5,033 nt of DNA from positions 1-5,033 of the forward strand of contig JABFXT010000784.1 of assembly GCA_013361595.1 (NCBI GenBank), given 5' to 3'. This stretch comes from Nocardia sp. GTDB lineage: Bacteria > Actinomycetota > Actinomycetes > Mycobacteriales > Mycobacteriaceae. Below, piece after piece: positions 1-5,033 of this stretch (the first letter of the stretch is position 1; every line of letters starts with the position of its first letter). A program made the translations under genes and the position numbers. The notes under the pieces were generated by a model. The model was not told where the DNA came from. It searched no databases and saw nothing but the letters and a program-made list of their open reading frames with translations.

Positions 1-468
1 GAGCGGTGCGGCCGCGGGCTGGGGATCTACGGACTGCAGGCGGCGATCGCCGAATGCCACGCGGTCGCGCCGTCGGTGGCCGAGACCGAGTGGGACCGGA
101 TCGTCCTGCTCTACGAGGCGCTGGGCCGGTTGGCGCCGTCACCGGTGGTCGAGGTGAACCGTGCCGTGGCGGTCGCGATGGCGCGGGGGCCGGCGGCGGC
201 GCTGCCGATCGTCGACGATCTGGAGGCCGCGGGAGCACTGGCGAATTCGCATCTGCTGCCCAGCGTCCGCGGCGAACTGCTCATCCGGTTGGGCCGTACC
301 GGCGAGGCGCGGGCCGAACTGGAACGGGCGATCGCCCGCTGCGGCAACGCCCGTGAGCGGTCGGTGCTGGAGCACAAGATCGAACTGCTCGATTCCGGCA
401 CCAGCGGTGCGCACCGCGCGCGGCCGGACCGGCCGTCGTATCCGCACCGTCGACCGGCGGGTGAGTAG
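1..468 (+). CDS. ECF42-type RNA polymerase sigma factor, C-terminal part (5' end outside window)
   Basis: This is the last 155 residues of a sigma factor; the reading frame is open to the left edge, so the start and the DNA-binding sigma2/sigma4 regions are missing. What remains matches the C-terminal extension typical of the ECF42 group: YGLQAAIAECHA at residues 10-21, the segment ETEWDRIVLLYEAL at 28-41, and LAPSPVVEVNRAVAVAMA at 44-61, followed by TPR-like helix pairs (GELLIRLGRTGEARAELERAIA near 100-121). In this group the extension is needed for sigma activity, and the genes usually sit beside a DGPF/YCII-like protein, which would here lie to the left of the window. A basic, Pro-rich tail of about 25 residues follows the last helix and looks unstructured. 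No anti-sigma factor is seen downstream, as expected for ECF42. Family assignment is from recalled motifs; the regulon is unknown. Confidence 0.85.
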   Translation, partial: ERCGRGLGIYGLQAAIAECHAVAPSVAETEWDRIVLLYEALGRLAPSPVVEVNRAVAVAMARGPAAALPIVDDLEAAGALANSHLLPSVRGELLIRLGRTGEARAELERAIARCGNARERSVLEHKIELLDSGTSGAHRARPDRPSYPHRRPAGE

Positions 469-472
469 TTTC

Positions 473-513
473 CCGGTTCCCGTGCCGGGTTCTCGTGACG
501 ATGATGGAACCGG
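473..513 (+). terminator. Possible hairpin after the sigma factor gene (terminator or leader structure)
   Basis: CCGGTTCC at 473-480 is perfectly complementary to GGAACCGG at 506-513, starting 5 bases after the sigma factor stop. The loop is long (25 bases) and contains a competing arm (CCGGGTTC, 485-492) that can pair with the same right arm. There is no T-tract. It may be a weak terminator, an attenuator in the leader of the acyltransferase gene, or chance in GC-rich DNA. Confidence 0.3.
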
Positions 514-553
514 ACCCGGTGCGCAGGACACCGGCAGCGAATCACGGGTGGAT

Positions 554-1234
554 ATGAACGAGCGAGCCGCGCGGCCCAGGGGACTGGGCAAACGCGCCTG
601 GGTGACCACCGAACTGGTCCGGCGCGTCCTGCGGGCACTGGCATGGTCGAAGTTCGTCCGGGTCTCGGTCGTCGGACGCGAACTGGTGCCGCGCACCGGA
701 CCGGTGATCGTGGCGGGTAACCACATCTCCATGCTGGACGCGGTGTTCCTGTGGGGGGCGCTGCGACGCCGGGCCGTGGCCATCGCGATGGCCGAACTCT
801 GGTCGTGGCCGGTGGTGGGCCTGCTGGTCCGGCGGCTGGGCCAGATCCCGGTGCGGCGCCGCGACAGCGCGTCCGGACAGTCCGCGCTGGCCCAGGGCGA
901 GCAGATCCTGCGATACGGGGGTGTGCTCATCATCTACCCGGAGGGGCGGCTGGTCGCGCCCGGCGAAACCGAACCGTACAAGCCCGGCGTGGCGAAACTG
1001 GCTCTCGCGACAGGGGTGCCGGTGGTGCCGGTGGGCACCACCGGCACCGACGAGGTCATGCCGATGCGGCGGCTCCGGGCGGGACGCCCGGCCTTCGACC
1101 GGCGCCGCCGGGTGACCGTCCGGTTCGGAAACCCACTCGACCCGGCGGAATTCGACGATCCGCGGCAGTTCCTCGATCGGCTGCGGCAGCGGATCGAGGA
1201 ACTGCGCGATACCCCGGAAGACCGGCCTGCGTGA
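554..1234 (+). CDS. PlsC-family lysophospholipid (1-acylglycerol-3-phosphate) acyltransferase
   Basis: This 226-residue protein is of normal length for the PlsC/AGPAT family, which transfers an acyl group from acyl-CoA or acyl-ACP to a lysophospholipid at the inner membrane face. The family blocks appear in order: block I NHISMLD with the catalytic HX4D pair His57/Asp62; block II GQIPVRR at 96-102; block III YPEGRL at 128-133; and block IV VPVVPVG at 155-161. A hydrophobic stretch around 74-92 may sit in the membrane, and the N-terminus is basic. Block III lacks the classic EGTRS, but YPEGR variants are known to me from actinobacterial members. I chose ATG 554; a GTG at 548 is in frame two codons upstream, and no strong Shine-Dalgarno separates them (GGGTGG lies too close). 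The open frame extends back to 161, but that part overlaps the sigma factor and is not coding. It may be co-transcribed with the sigma gene, 85 bases upstream. The exact substrate (phosphatidic acid synthesis or another lipid) cannot be told. Confidence 0.88.
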   Translation: MNERAARPRGLGKRAWVTTELVRRVLRALAWSKFVRVSVVGRELVPRTGPVIVAGNHISMLDAVFLWGALRRRAVAIAMAELWSWPVVGLLVRRLGQIPVRRRDSASGQSALAQGEQILRYGGVLIIYPEGRLVAPGETEPYKPGVAKLALATGVPVVPVGTTGTDEVMPMRRLRAGRPAFDRRRRVTVRFGNPLDPAEFDDPRQFLDRLRQRIEELRDTPEDRPA

Positions 1235-1259
1235 CCGCTACCGCGTGTGGTCCGGCCGG
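1222..1259. terminator. Candidate bidirectional terminator between convergent genes
   Basis: CCGGCC (1222-1227) pairs with GGCCGG (1254-1259), and inside it GACCGC (1233-1238) pairs with GTGGTC (1247-1252) with one G-U, leaving an 8-base loop. The structure covers the acyltransferase stop codon and ends 2 bases before the SDR stop, so it could serve both strands. It has no T-tract and an uneven internal loop, so support is moderate. Confidence 0.35.
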
Positions 1260-1260
1260 G

Positions 1261-1983
1261 TCACCAGGGTACGGCGCCGTGCCGGGAGATGAACCCGGAA
1301 TCCAGTCGCGCGGCGGTACACGCGGTGACGATGGCGGCACTGCCCTCGGCCACAGTCTGGGTTCCGGTGAATCCGTTCAGATCGGTCGCCGTGTATCCGG
1401 GGTCCACCGCGGTCACCCGCACATCGGGGAGCGCTTTCTCGTACATGACGGTCACCATGTTCAGCGCGGCTTTGGAGGAGGGGTACACCAGATCGACGAA
1501 TGCCGATGCCAGTCCGGTTCGATCCGTGACTACGCCGAAGGATCCGAGGCCGCTGGAGACCATCACCAGGCGCGGCGCCGGGGATTTCCGTAGCAGCGGC
1601 AGGAATTCCCGGGTCACCCGTACCGGGCCGAGCACGTTCACGCCGTAGACGAGGGCGAGGTCCGCCGGAGCAGTATCGAGCGGGGCGGCCCGGTCGGTGC
1701 CGATCCCGGCATTGTTGACCAGGACGTCCAGACCCGTACCGGCGCCGGTCACCGTGTCGTACGCCGCCCGCACCGATTCGTTGTCCGTCACATCCAACGA
1801 CAGCGGCCGCACCTCGGCGGCAGGCTGTCCGGCCCGGATCGCGGCGGCCGCCGTCTCACCCCGTGCGATATCGCGGGCGCCCAGCCAGACCGTCCAGCCG
1901 AGATCCGCCAGCCGACGGGCGGTTTCGTGGCCGAGCCCCTTGTTGGCGCCGGTGATCAGGGCGGTGGTGGCGGATCCGGTCAT
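1261..1983 (-). CDS. Short-chain dehydrogenase/reductase (SDR), carbonyl-reductase-like
   Basis: This is a complete 240-residue NAD(P)-dependent oxidoreductase with a single Rossmann fold, the usual SDR length. Visible motifs are the cofactor loop TGANKGLG (11-18), Asp64 in LDVTD for the adenine ring, NNAG (90-93), the structural Asn116, catalytic Ser143 or Ser144 in VMVSSG, the YPSSK box with Tyr167 and Lys171, and PGY at 195-197. Arg37 after beta-strand 2 (GARD) favours NADP(H). The Ser-Tyr spacing of 23-24 residues is longer than the classical 12-13 and resembles carbonyl-reductase-like SDRs. ATG 1983 gives the normal short N-terminus; an in-frame GTG at 2007 would add 8 residues. Neither has a clear Shine-Dalgarno, so the transcript may be leaderless or the start coupled to upstream translation. 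The gene converges with the acyltransferase (26-base gap). The substrate cannot be predicted. Confidence 0.92.
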   Translation of the reverse strand: MTGSATTALITGANKGLGHETARRLADLGWTVWLGARDIARGETAAAAIRAGQPAAEVRPLSLDVTDNESVRAAYDTVTGAGTGLDVLVNNAGIGTDRAAPLDTAPADLALVYGVNVLGPVRVTREFLPLLRKSPAPRLVMVSSGLGSFGVVTDRTGLASAFVDLVYPSSKAALNMVTVMYEKALPDVRVTAVDPGYTATDLNGFTGTQTVAEGSAAIVTACTAARLDSGFISRHGAVPW

Positions 1984-2170
1984 GACACCGGACCGTATGC
2001 GGCGCACGGGGCGGTGACATCGGTGATGCGGCGGGTATCGACCCGGTAGCTCCCGTGGGTAGTCCCCGGACGGTGGCGCTCCCTGCCGGGGGATGCGGGT
2101 CGGGCGGTGCGGCCGGATCGGCCCGCGCGCGCGGACCCGTCACCGGCGCTGTCCGGGCCGACTGCTCCCG

Positions 2171-2210
2171 ACATTCTGGAATCGGTTGTCATGCATCCAT
2201 ATTCGACTGT
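2171..2210 (-). promoter_or_regulatory. AT-rich island, possible promoter region of the SDR gene
   Basis: By hand count 23 of these 40 bases are A or T, in a neighbourhood where roughly three in ten are. Such dips in GC-rich actinobacterial DNA often mark promoters or regulator sites. It contains the palindrome ATGCAT (2191-2196). I could not fit a confident -35/-10 pair on either strand, so the role and strand are inferred only from its position about 190 bases upstream of the SDR start. Confidence 0.25.
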
Positions 2211-2265
2211 CCGCAGCGCGAGCGGGAGACCCGCCCCGGCGGGGAACCGGCGGTACCACCCGGCT

Positions 2266-2301
2266 CCGTTCCGGATCGACCCGGGAGCGGGTCCGGAACG
2301 G
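2266..2301 (-). terminator. Candidate terminator of the EF-G2 gene
   Basis: CCGTTCCG (2266-2273) pairs perfectly with CGGAACGG (2294-2301). After a 4-base bulge (GATC, 2274-2277) the stem continues with GACCCG (2278-2283) against CGGGTC (2288-2293), closing on a 4-base loop. That is 14 pairs in 36 bases, starting 21 bases past the EF-G2 stop. No T-tract follows on the minus strand, as is common for actinobacterial hairpin terminators. Confidence 0.5.
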
Positions 2302-2322
2302 CGGTGGCGCGGGCGGGACGGA

Positions 2323-4488
2323 TCAAGTGCGTGCGCTCGCCGGTCGTTCGCGGATTCTCTCCGCCAAGTGGGCCGGCATCGGATCGTGGCGCAGATACTC
2401 GCGGGTGAACTGCGCGACCCCGTGCGCGAGCGAACGCAACTCCGTGGCGTAGCGCACGAGTTCGGATTCCGGCACCTGGGCGCGGATCAGCGTGCGGCCC
2501 GGGTCGGCCGGTTCGGTGCCCAGGATCCGGGCGCGGCGCACCGAGAGATCGGTCAGGGCGGCACCGAGATGATCGTCGGGGACGCGGACCTCCACCAGCG
2601 CAATGGGTTCCAGCAGCGCCATCCGGCTGCTCGCGGCCGCGTCCCGCAGGGCCAGGGCCCCGGCGGTCTGGAAGGCCGCATCGGAGGAGTCGACCGAATG
2701 GGCCTTGCCGTCGAGCAGGGTGACGCGGATATCCACCAGCGGATTGTCACTGGTCACCCCGCGTTCGGCCTGGGCCCGTACGCCCTTCTCGACCGAGGTG
2801 ATGAACTGTCGTGGCACCGCGCCGCCGATCACCTTGTCCACGAATTCGATTCCCGAGCCCTCCGCGAGCGGTTCCACCTCGATCTCACAGACCGCGTACT
2901 GGCCGTGCCCGCCGGACTGCTTCACATGGCGCCCGCGGCCACCGGCCTTCTCCGCGAACGTCTCCCGCAGCGGAACGCGGGTCTCCTCCACATCGACCTC
3001 GACACCGAACCGGTCGCGCAGCCGTTCCAGCGCGACATCGCGTTGCGCCTCGCCCAGCGACCACAGCACCAGCTGATGGGTCCGTTCGTTGTTCTCCACC
3101 CGGAGCGCGGGATCCTCCGCGACCAGCCGGGCCAGCCCCTGCGGTAGTTTGTCCTCGTCGGTCTTCCCGTGCGCGCGGATGGCGGTGGGCAGCAGGGGTT
3201 CCGGTATCGGCCAGGGCTCGATGAGCAACGGCGAACCGGTCCCGGACAGTGTGTCGCCGGTGCGGGCGTGGCCGAGTTTGGTCACGTAGGCGATATCGCC
3301 GGCCACCGCCTCGCTCATCGGCCGCTGTTCCCGGCCGAAGGGCGCGGTCACCCCGCCGATACGTTCGTCGTCGTGATCGGCCGCCGCGCCCGGAGCGCCG
3401 ATATGGACGGTGTCGTCGGCGTGCAGCGTGCCGGAGAACACCCGGACCAGCGATACCCGGCCCACGTAGGGGTCCGACGAGGTGCGGACGACCTCGGCGG
3501 CCAGATCCGCCGCCGGATCGCAGTGCAGCGCGACCGGGCCGGAACCGTCGTCCGGCCGCCGCGCGGACACCGGACGCTCGGCCGGGGTCGGGAATCCCGC
3601 GGTGATCAGATCGAGCAGCTCGATCGTGCCCAGGCCCTGCCGGCCGTCCCCGGCGGCGGGCGCCGCGAACAGCACCGGATGGAAGCGGCCGCGTGCCACC
3701 GCTCGTTCCAGATCCGTCACCAGGGTGGTGAGCTCGATGGGTTCGCCGCCGAGGTAGCGATCCATGAGGGTTTCGTCCTCGCTCTCGGCGATGATTCCCT
3801 CGATGAGACGTTCCCGCGCCGGATCAGCGAGCGCCCGGTCGGCGGCCGTCTGCTCGGCCCGGGTCCGTTCGCCGCCGGAGTAGTCGGCGACCCGCTGTTC
3901 GAGCAGTTCCACCAGGCCGGTCGCCGGCCGGTGCCCGTCGGCTCCGGCCGGTCCGTAGACCGGCAGATGGAGGGCGAGTACGTTCTCCGTGGATCCGCCG
4001 CCCAGCAGCGCCTGGCAGGTCTGCCGCATCTCCTCGAAGTCCGCGCGCGCGGTATCCAGATGGGTCAGCACGATCGCCCGCGGCATCCCCACCGCCGCGC
4101 ATTCCTCCCACAGCGCCCGGGTCGCCCCGCCGACCCCTTCCACACCGTCGGCGGCCGAGACCACGAACAGTGCCGCGTCCGCGGCGCGCAGCCCGGCCCG
4201 CAGTTCGCCGACGAAATCGGCGTACCCGGGCGTGTCGATCAGATTGATCTTCACCCCGCCCCACTGCACCGGCACCACCGACAGCTGTACCGACCGGTGC
4301 CGGCGCTGTTCGATCTCGTCGTAGTCCGACAGTGAGGTGCCGTCTTCGACCCGGCCGGCCCGGTTCACCGCGCCGGTGGCGAGCGCCAGCGCCTCCACCA
4401 GGGTTGTTTTCCCCGATCCACTGCTTCCGACGAGCACCACATTGCGGATGTTCTCCGGTCTCGTCACCCCGTTCGCTCTGACAACCAT
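2323..4488 (-). CDS. fusA2: EF-G-like translational GTPase EF-G2 (FusA2)
   Basis: This is a complete 721-residue paralogue of elongation factor G, close in sequence and length to mycobacterial FusA2. Domains in order: G domain about 14-300, domain II about 318-415, domain III about 428-500, domain IV about 503-625, domain V from about 626. The P-loop GSSGSGKT (21-28) is intact. Domain IV keeps KQSGGHGQY (523-531) and HSVDSSD with His597 at the expected tip loop. The nucleotide-hydrolysis machinery is altered: DTPGY (85-89) has Tyr where EF-G has the catalytic His, the switch I segment RSVQL (65-69) has Gln68 in place of the Mg-binding Thr, and the G4 motif is THLD (142-145), not NKxD. Mycobacterial EF-G2 has been reported to bind guanine nucleotides but lack ribosome-dependent GTPase activity, and the same is expected here. 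It is therefore probably an accessory or regulatory ribosome factor, not the main translocase. ATG 4488 is preceded by GAGGA at a 9-base spacing. It appears to be transcribed alone. TetM-type ribosome protection is unlikely because those proteins keep the catalytic His. Confidence 0.95.
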   Translation of the reverse strand: MVVRANGVTRPENIRNVVLVGSSGSGKTTLVEALALATGAVNRAGRVEDGTSLSDYDEIEQRRHRSVQLSVVPVQWGGVKINLIDTPGYADFVGELRAGLRAADAALFVVSAADGVEGVGGATRALWEECAAVGMPRAIVLTHLDTARADFEEMRQTCQALLGGGSTENVLALHLPVYGPAGADGHRPATGLVELLEQRVADYSGGERTRAEQTAADRALADPARERLIEGIIAESEDETLMDRYLGGEPIELTTLVTDLERAVARGRFHPVLFAAPAAGDGRQGLGTIELLDLITAGFPTPAERPVSARRPDDGSGPVALHCDPAADLAAEVVRTSSDPYVGRVSLVRVFSGTLHADDTVHIGAPGAAADHDDERIGGVTAPFGREQRPMSEAVAGDIAYVTKLGHARTGDTLSGTGSPLLIEPWPIPEPLLPTAIRAHGKTDEDKLPQGLARLVAEDPALRVENNERTHQLVLWSLGEAQRDVALERLRDRFGVEVDVEETRVPLRETFAEKAGGRGRHVKQSGGHGQYAVCEIEVEPLAEGSGIEFVDKVIGGAVPRQFITSVEKGVRAQAERGVTSDNPLVDIRVTLLDGKAHSVDSSDAAFQTAGALALRDAAASSRMALLEPIALVEVRVPDDHLGAALTDLSVRRARILGTEPADPGRTLIRAQVPESELVRYATELRSLAHGVAQFTREYLRHDPMPAHLAERIRERPASART

Positions 4489-4497
4489 GACTCACCG

Positions 4498-4502
4498 TCC
4501 TC
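4498..4502 (-). promoter_or_regulatory. Ribosome binding site of the EF-G2 gene
   Basis: The minus strand reads GAGGA here, 9 bases before ATG 4488. It is the clearest Shine-Dalgarno in the window and fixes the EF-G2 start. Confidence 0.7.
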
Positions 4503-4546
4503 GGCAATCGGCACGCGGTCATCTACGAGCTTCCCACCGCCGCCGC

Positions 4547-4559
4547 CCGTGGTCCACGG
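4547..4559. promoter_or_regulatory. Perfect 13-base palindrome upstream of EF-G2, possible operator
   Basis: CCGTGG and CCACGG flank one central base, 58 bases upstream of the EF-G2 start codon and inside the only spacer that can hold its promoter. The position suits a dimeric regulator site. Short palindromes are frequent in GC-rich DNA, no regulator family was matched, and no clear -10/-35 pair was identified nearby. Confidence 0.25.
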
Positions 4560-4580
4560 TCTCGGCGATATCTCGATCAG

Positions 4581-4616
4581 CCGTCCCGGTAACGATCCGG
4601 GCCGGGCCGGGAACGG
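4581..4616 (-). terminator. Candidate terminator of the Pro-rich membrane protein gene
   Basis: CCGTCCCGG (4581-4589) pairs with CCGGGAACGG (4607-4616) over 9 pairs, with a single bulged A (4612) and a 17-base loop. The loop holds further GCCGG repeats that allow shifted pairings. On the minus strand it begins 25 bases after the stop of the gene to the right and lies before EF-G2, so it would separate the two. No T-tract follows. Confidence 0.4.
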
Positions 4617-4641
4617 TGATCGCGCCGCAGCGCCCGGCCGG

Positions 4642-5033
4642 TCAGCAGTTCGGCTGGAACGGAAAACACACCGGGGTGGCCGGAGGGGCGGGCGCGGGCG
4701 GCGGCACCGGCAGCCCGGCCGCGGGCGGTGCCGGGGGGATTCCGGTGATCGAACTGATCTGCTGCTGATCGACCGTCTCCCGGGGATCGGGATCGCCACC
4801 GCCGCCGCGGGCCAGTAACCACAAACCACCCCCGACGACGGCTATCGCGGCGAAGGCGGCCGCAGTCTGGAGGTGGGCGCGCCGCCGCGCGGCGGAAGGT
4901 CCCGGATCCGCGGCCGGCTCGGATACCGGCGGTGCGGGCGGTGGGGTGGGCTGGGGCGGAGCTGCCGCTGCCTGTGCCGGGGGTTCGTGTGTGTCCCGGC
5001 CGGACGGTCGGCTCGGCTCGGCTCGCGGTGTGG
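4642..5033 (-). CDS. Pro/Ala-rich single-pass membrane protein, C-terminal part (5' end outside window)
   Basis: The frame is open from the right edge to a TGA at 4642-4644, giving the last 129 complete codons; the start lies outside. I do not recognise the family. Visible parts, numbered from the first complete codon: a Pro/Ala-rich, likely disordered stretch (about 1-48), a basic cluster RRRAH (49-53), one hydrophobic helix (about 56-74, TAAAFAAIAVVGGGLWLLA), a Gly-rich and acidic juncture (75-85), then a Pro/Ala-rich tail ending in CFPFQPNC. The basic residues before the helix suggest N-terminus inside and tail outside, where Cys122 and Cys129 could form a disulfide. Third codon positions are nearly all G or C, which supports this frame over the competing ones. 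A serine/threonine kinase, a cell-envelope anchor or a plain hypothetical protein would all fit; without the N-terminus this cannot be decided. EF-G2 follows 153 bases downstream on the same strand. Confidence 0.7.
   Translation of the reverse strand, partial: TPRAEPSRPSGRDTHEPPAQAAAAPPQPTPPPAPPVSEPAADPGPSAARRRAHLQTAAAFAAIAVVGGGLWLLARGGGGDPDPRETVDQQQISSITGIPPAPPAAGLPVPPPAPAPPATPVCFPFQPNC

Larger units (their letters stand above)
1984..2322. other. Intergenic region between the SDR and EF-G2 genes
   Basis: These 339 bases hold no convincing protein gene. Open frames that cross it on the plus strand continue antisense into EF-G2 and have arginine/glycine-rich shadow composition. Two things stand out: a hairpin at 2266-2301 close to the EF-G2 stop, and an AT-rich island at 2171-2210. 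A 70-codon minus-strand open frame (1980-2192) is discussed as a weak candidate. No tRNA-like or riboswitch-like fold was recognised. Confidence 0.6.

Noticed and set aside
161..553. N-terminal extension of the acyltransferase frame
   Set aside because: It overlaps the sigma factor in another frame, and its translation is Arg/Trp/Cys-rich shadow. The family's normal length fits a start at 554.
139..933. 264-codon minus-strand open frame opposite the sigma factor and acyltransferase
   Set aside because: It runs opposite two recognised genes and shows low-complexity Ser/Arg-rich shadow sequence.
2107..3147. 346-codon plus-strand open frame crossing the intergenic region into EF-G2
   Set aside because: Most of it is antisense to EF-G2 domains IV-V; it has no motif, and its start has no supporting ribosome binding site.
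3169..4335. 388-codon plus-strand open frame antisense to EF-G2
   Set aside because: It lies entirely opposite a well-supported gene and has the Arg/Gly/Pro/His-rich composition of a GC-driven shadow, with no recognisable motif.
2323..4488. TetM/Otr-type ribosome protection (antibiotic resistance) protein
   Set aside because: These proteins keep the catalytic DTPGH and NKxD. The closest recalled match over the whole length is EF-G2, so no resistance function is claimed.
4464..4829. 121-codon minus-strand open frame overlapping the EF-G2 start
   Set aside because: Its Arg/Pro/Ser-rich sequence competes with the Pro-rich frame, which has a clear membrane helix and better third-position GC.
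1..5033. CRISPR array, insertion sequence, tRNA or rRNA
   Set aside because: No spaced direct repeats, transposase motifs, terminal inverted repeats, tRNA T-arm consensus or rRNA segments were seen on reading the sequence.

Overview
The window comes from a strongly GC-rich actinobacterium, most likely Nocardia or a close relative in the Mycobacteriales. The evidence is the codon use (third positions almost all G or C), an EF-G2/FusA2-type translation factor very like the mycobacterial one, and an ECF42-type sigma factor with the C-terminal repeat domain common in this group. The genus is an inference from resemblance, because no search could be run.

Layout, left to right. Positions 1-468 (+) hold the C-terminal 155 residues of an ECF sigma factor of the SigJ-unrelated ECF42 type, cut by the left edge. 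After an 85-base spacer with a possible hairpin comes a PlsC-family lysophospholipid acyltransferase (554-1234, +). A short-chain dehydrogenase/reductase (1261-1983, -) converges on it, and a candidate two-way terminator covers the junction. Positions 1984-2322 are intergenic: they contain an unusually AT-rich island and a strong hairpin just past the stop of the next gene. The largest gene, 2323-4488 (-), encodes the EF-G-like GTPase EF-G2. A 153-base spacer (4489-4641) holds its ribosome binding site, a 13-base palindrome and another hairpin. The right edge (4642-5033, -) carries the C-terminal part of a Pro/Ala-rich single-pass membrane protein whose N-terminus lies outside the window.

The genes do not form an obvious pathway. 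The sigma factor and acyltransferase could be co-transcribed. EF-G2 looks monocistronic, because hairpins follow both its own stop and that of the gene upstream. The SDR and EF-G2 share a strand but are 339 bases apart.

I found no CRISPR array, mobile element, tRNA, rRNA or clearly new system. The most interesting point is EF-G2: three residues or motifs that a working translational GTPase normally needs are replaced, while the P-loop and the ribosome-facing domains are intact.
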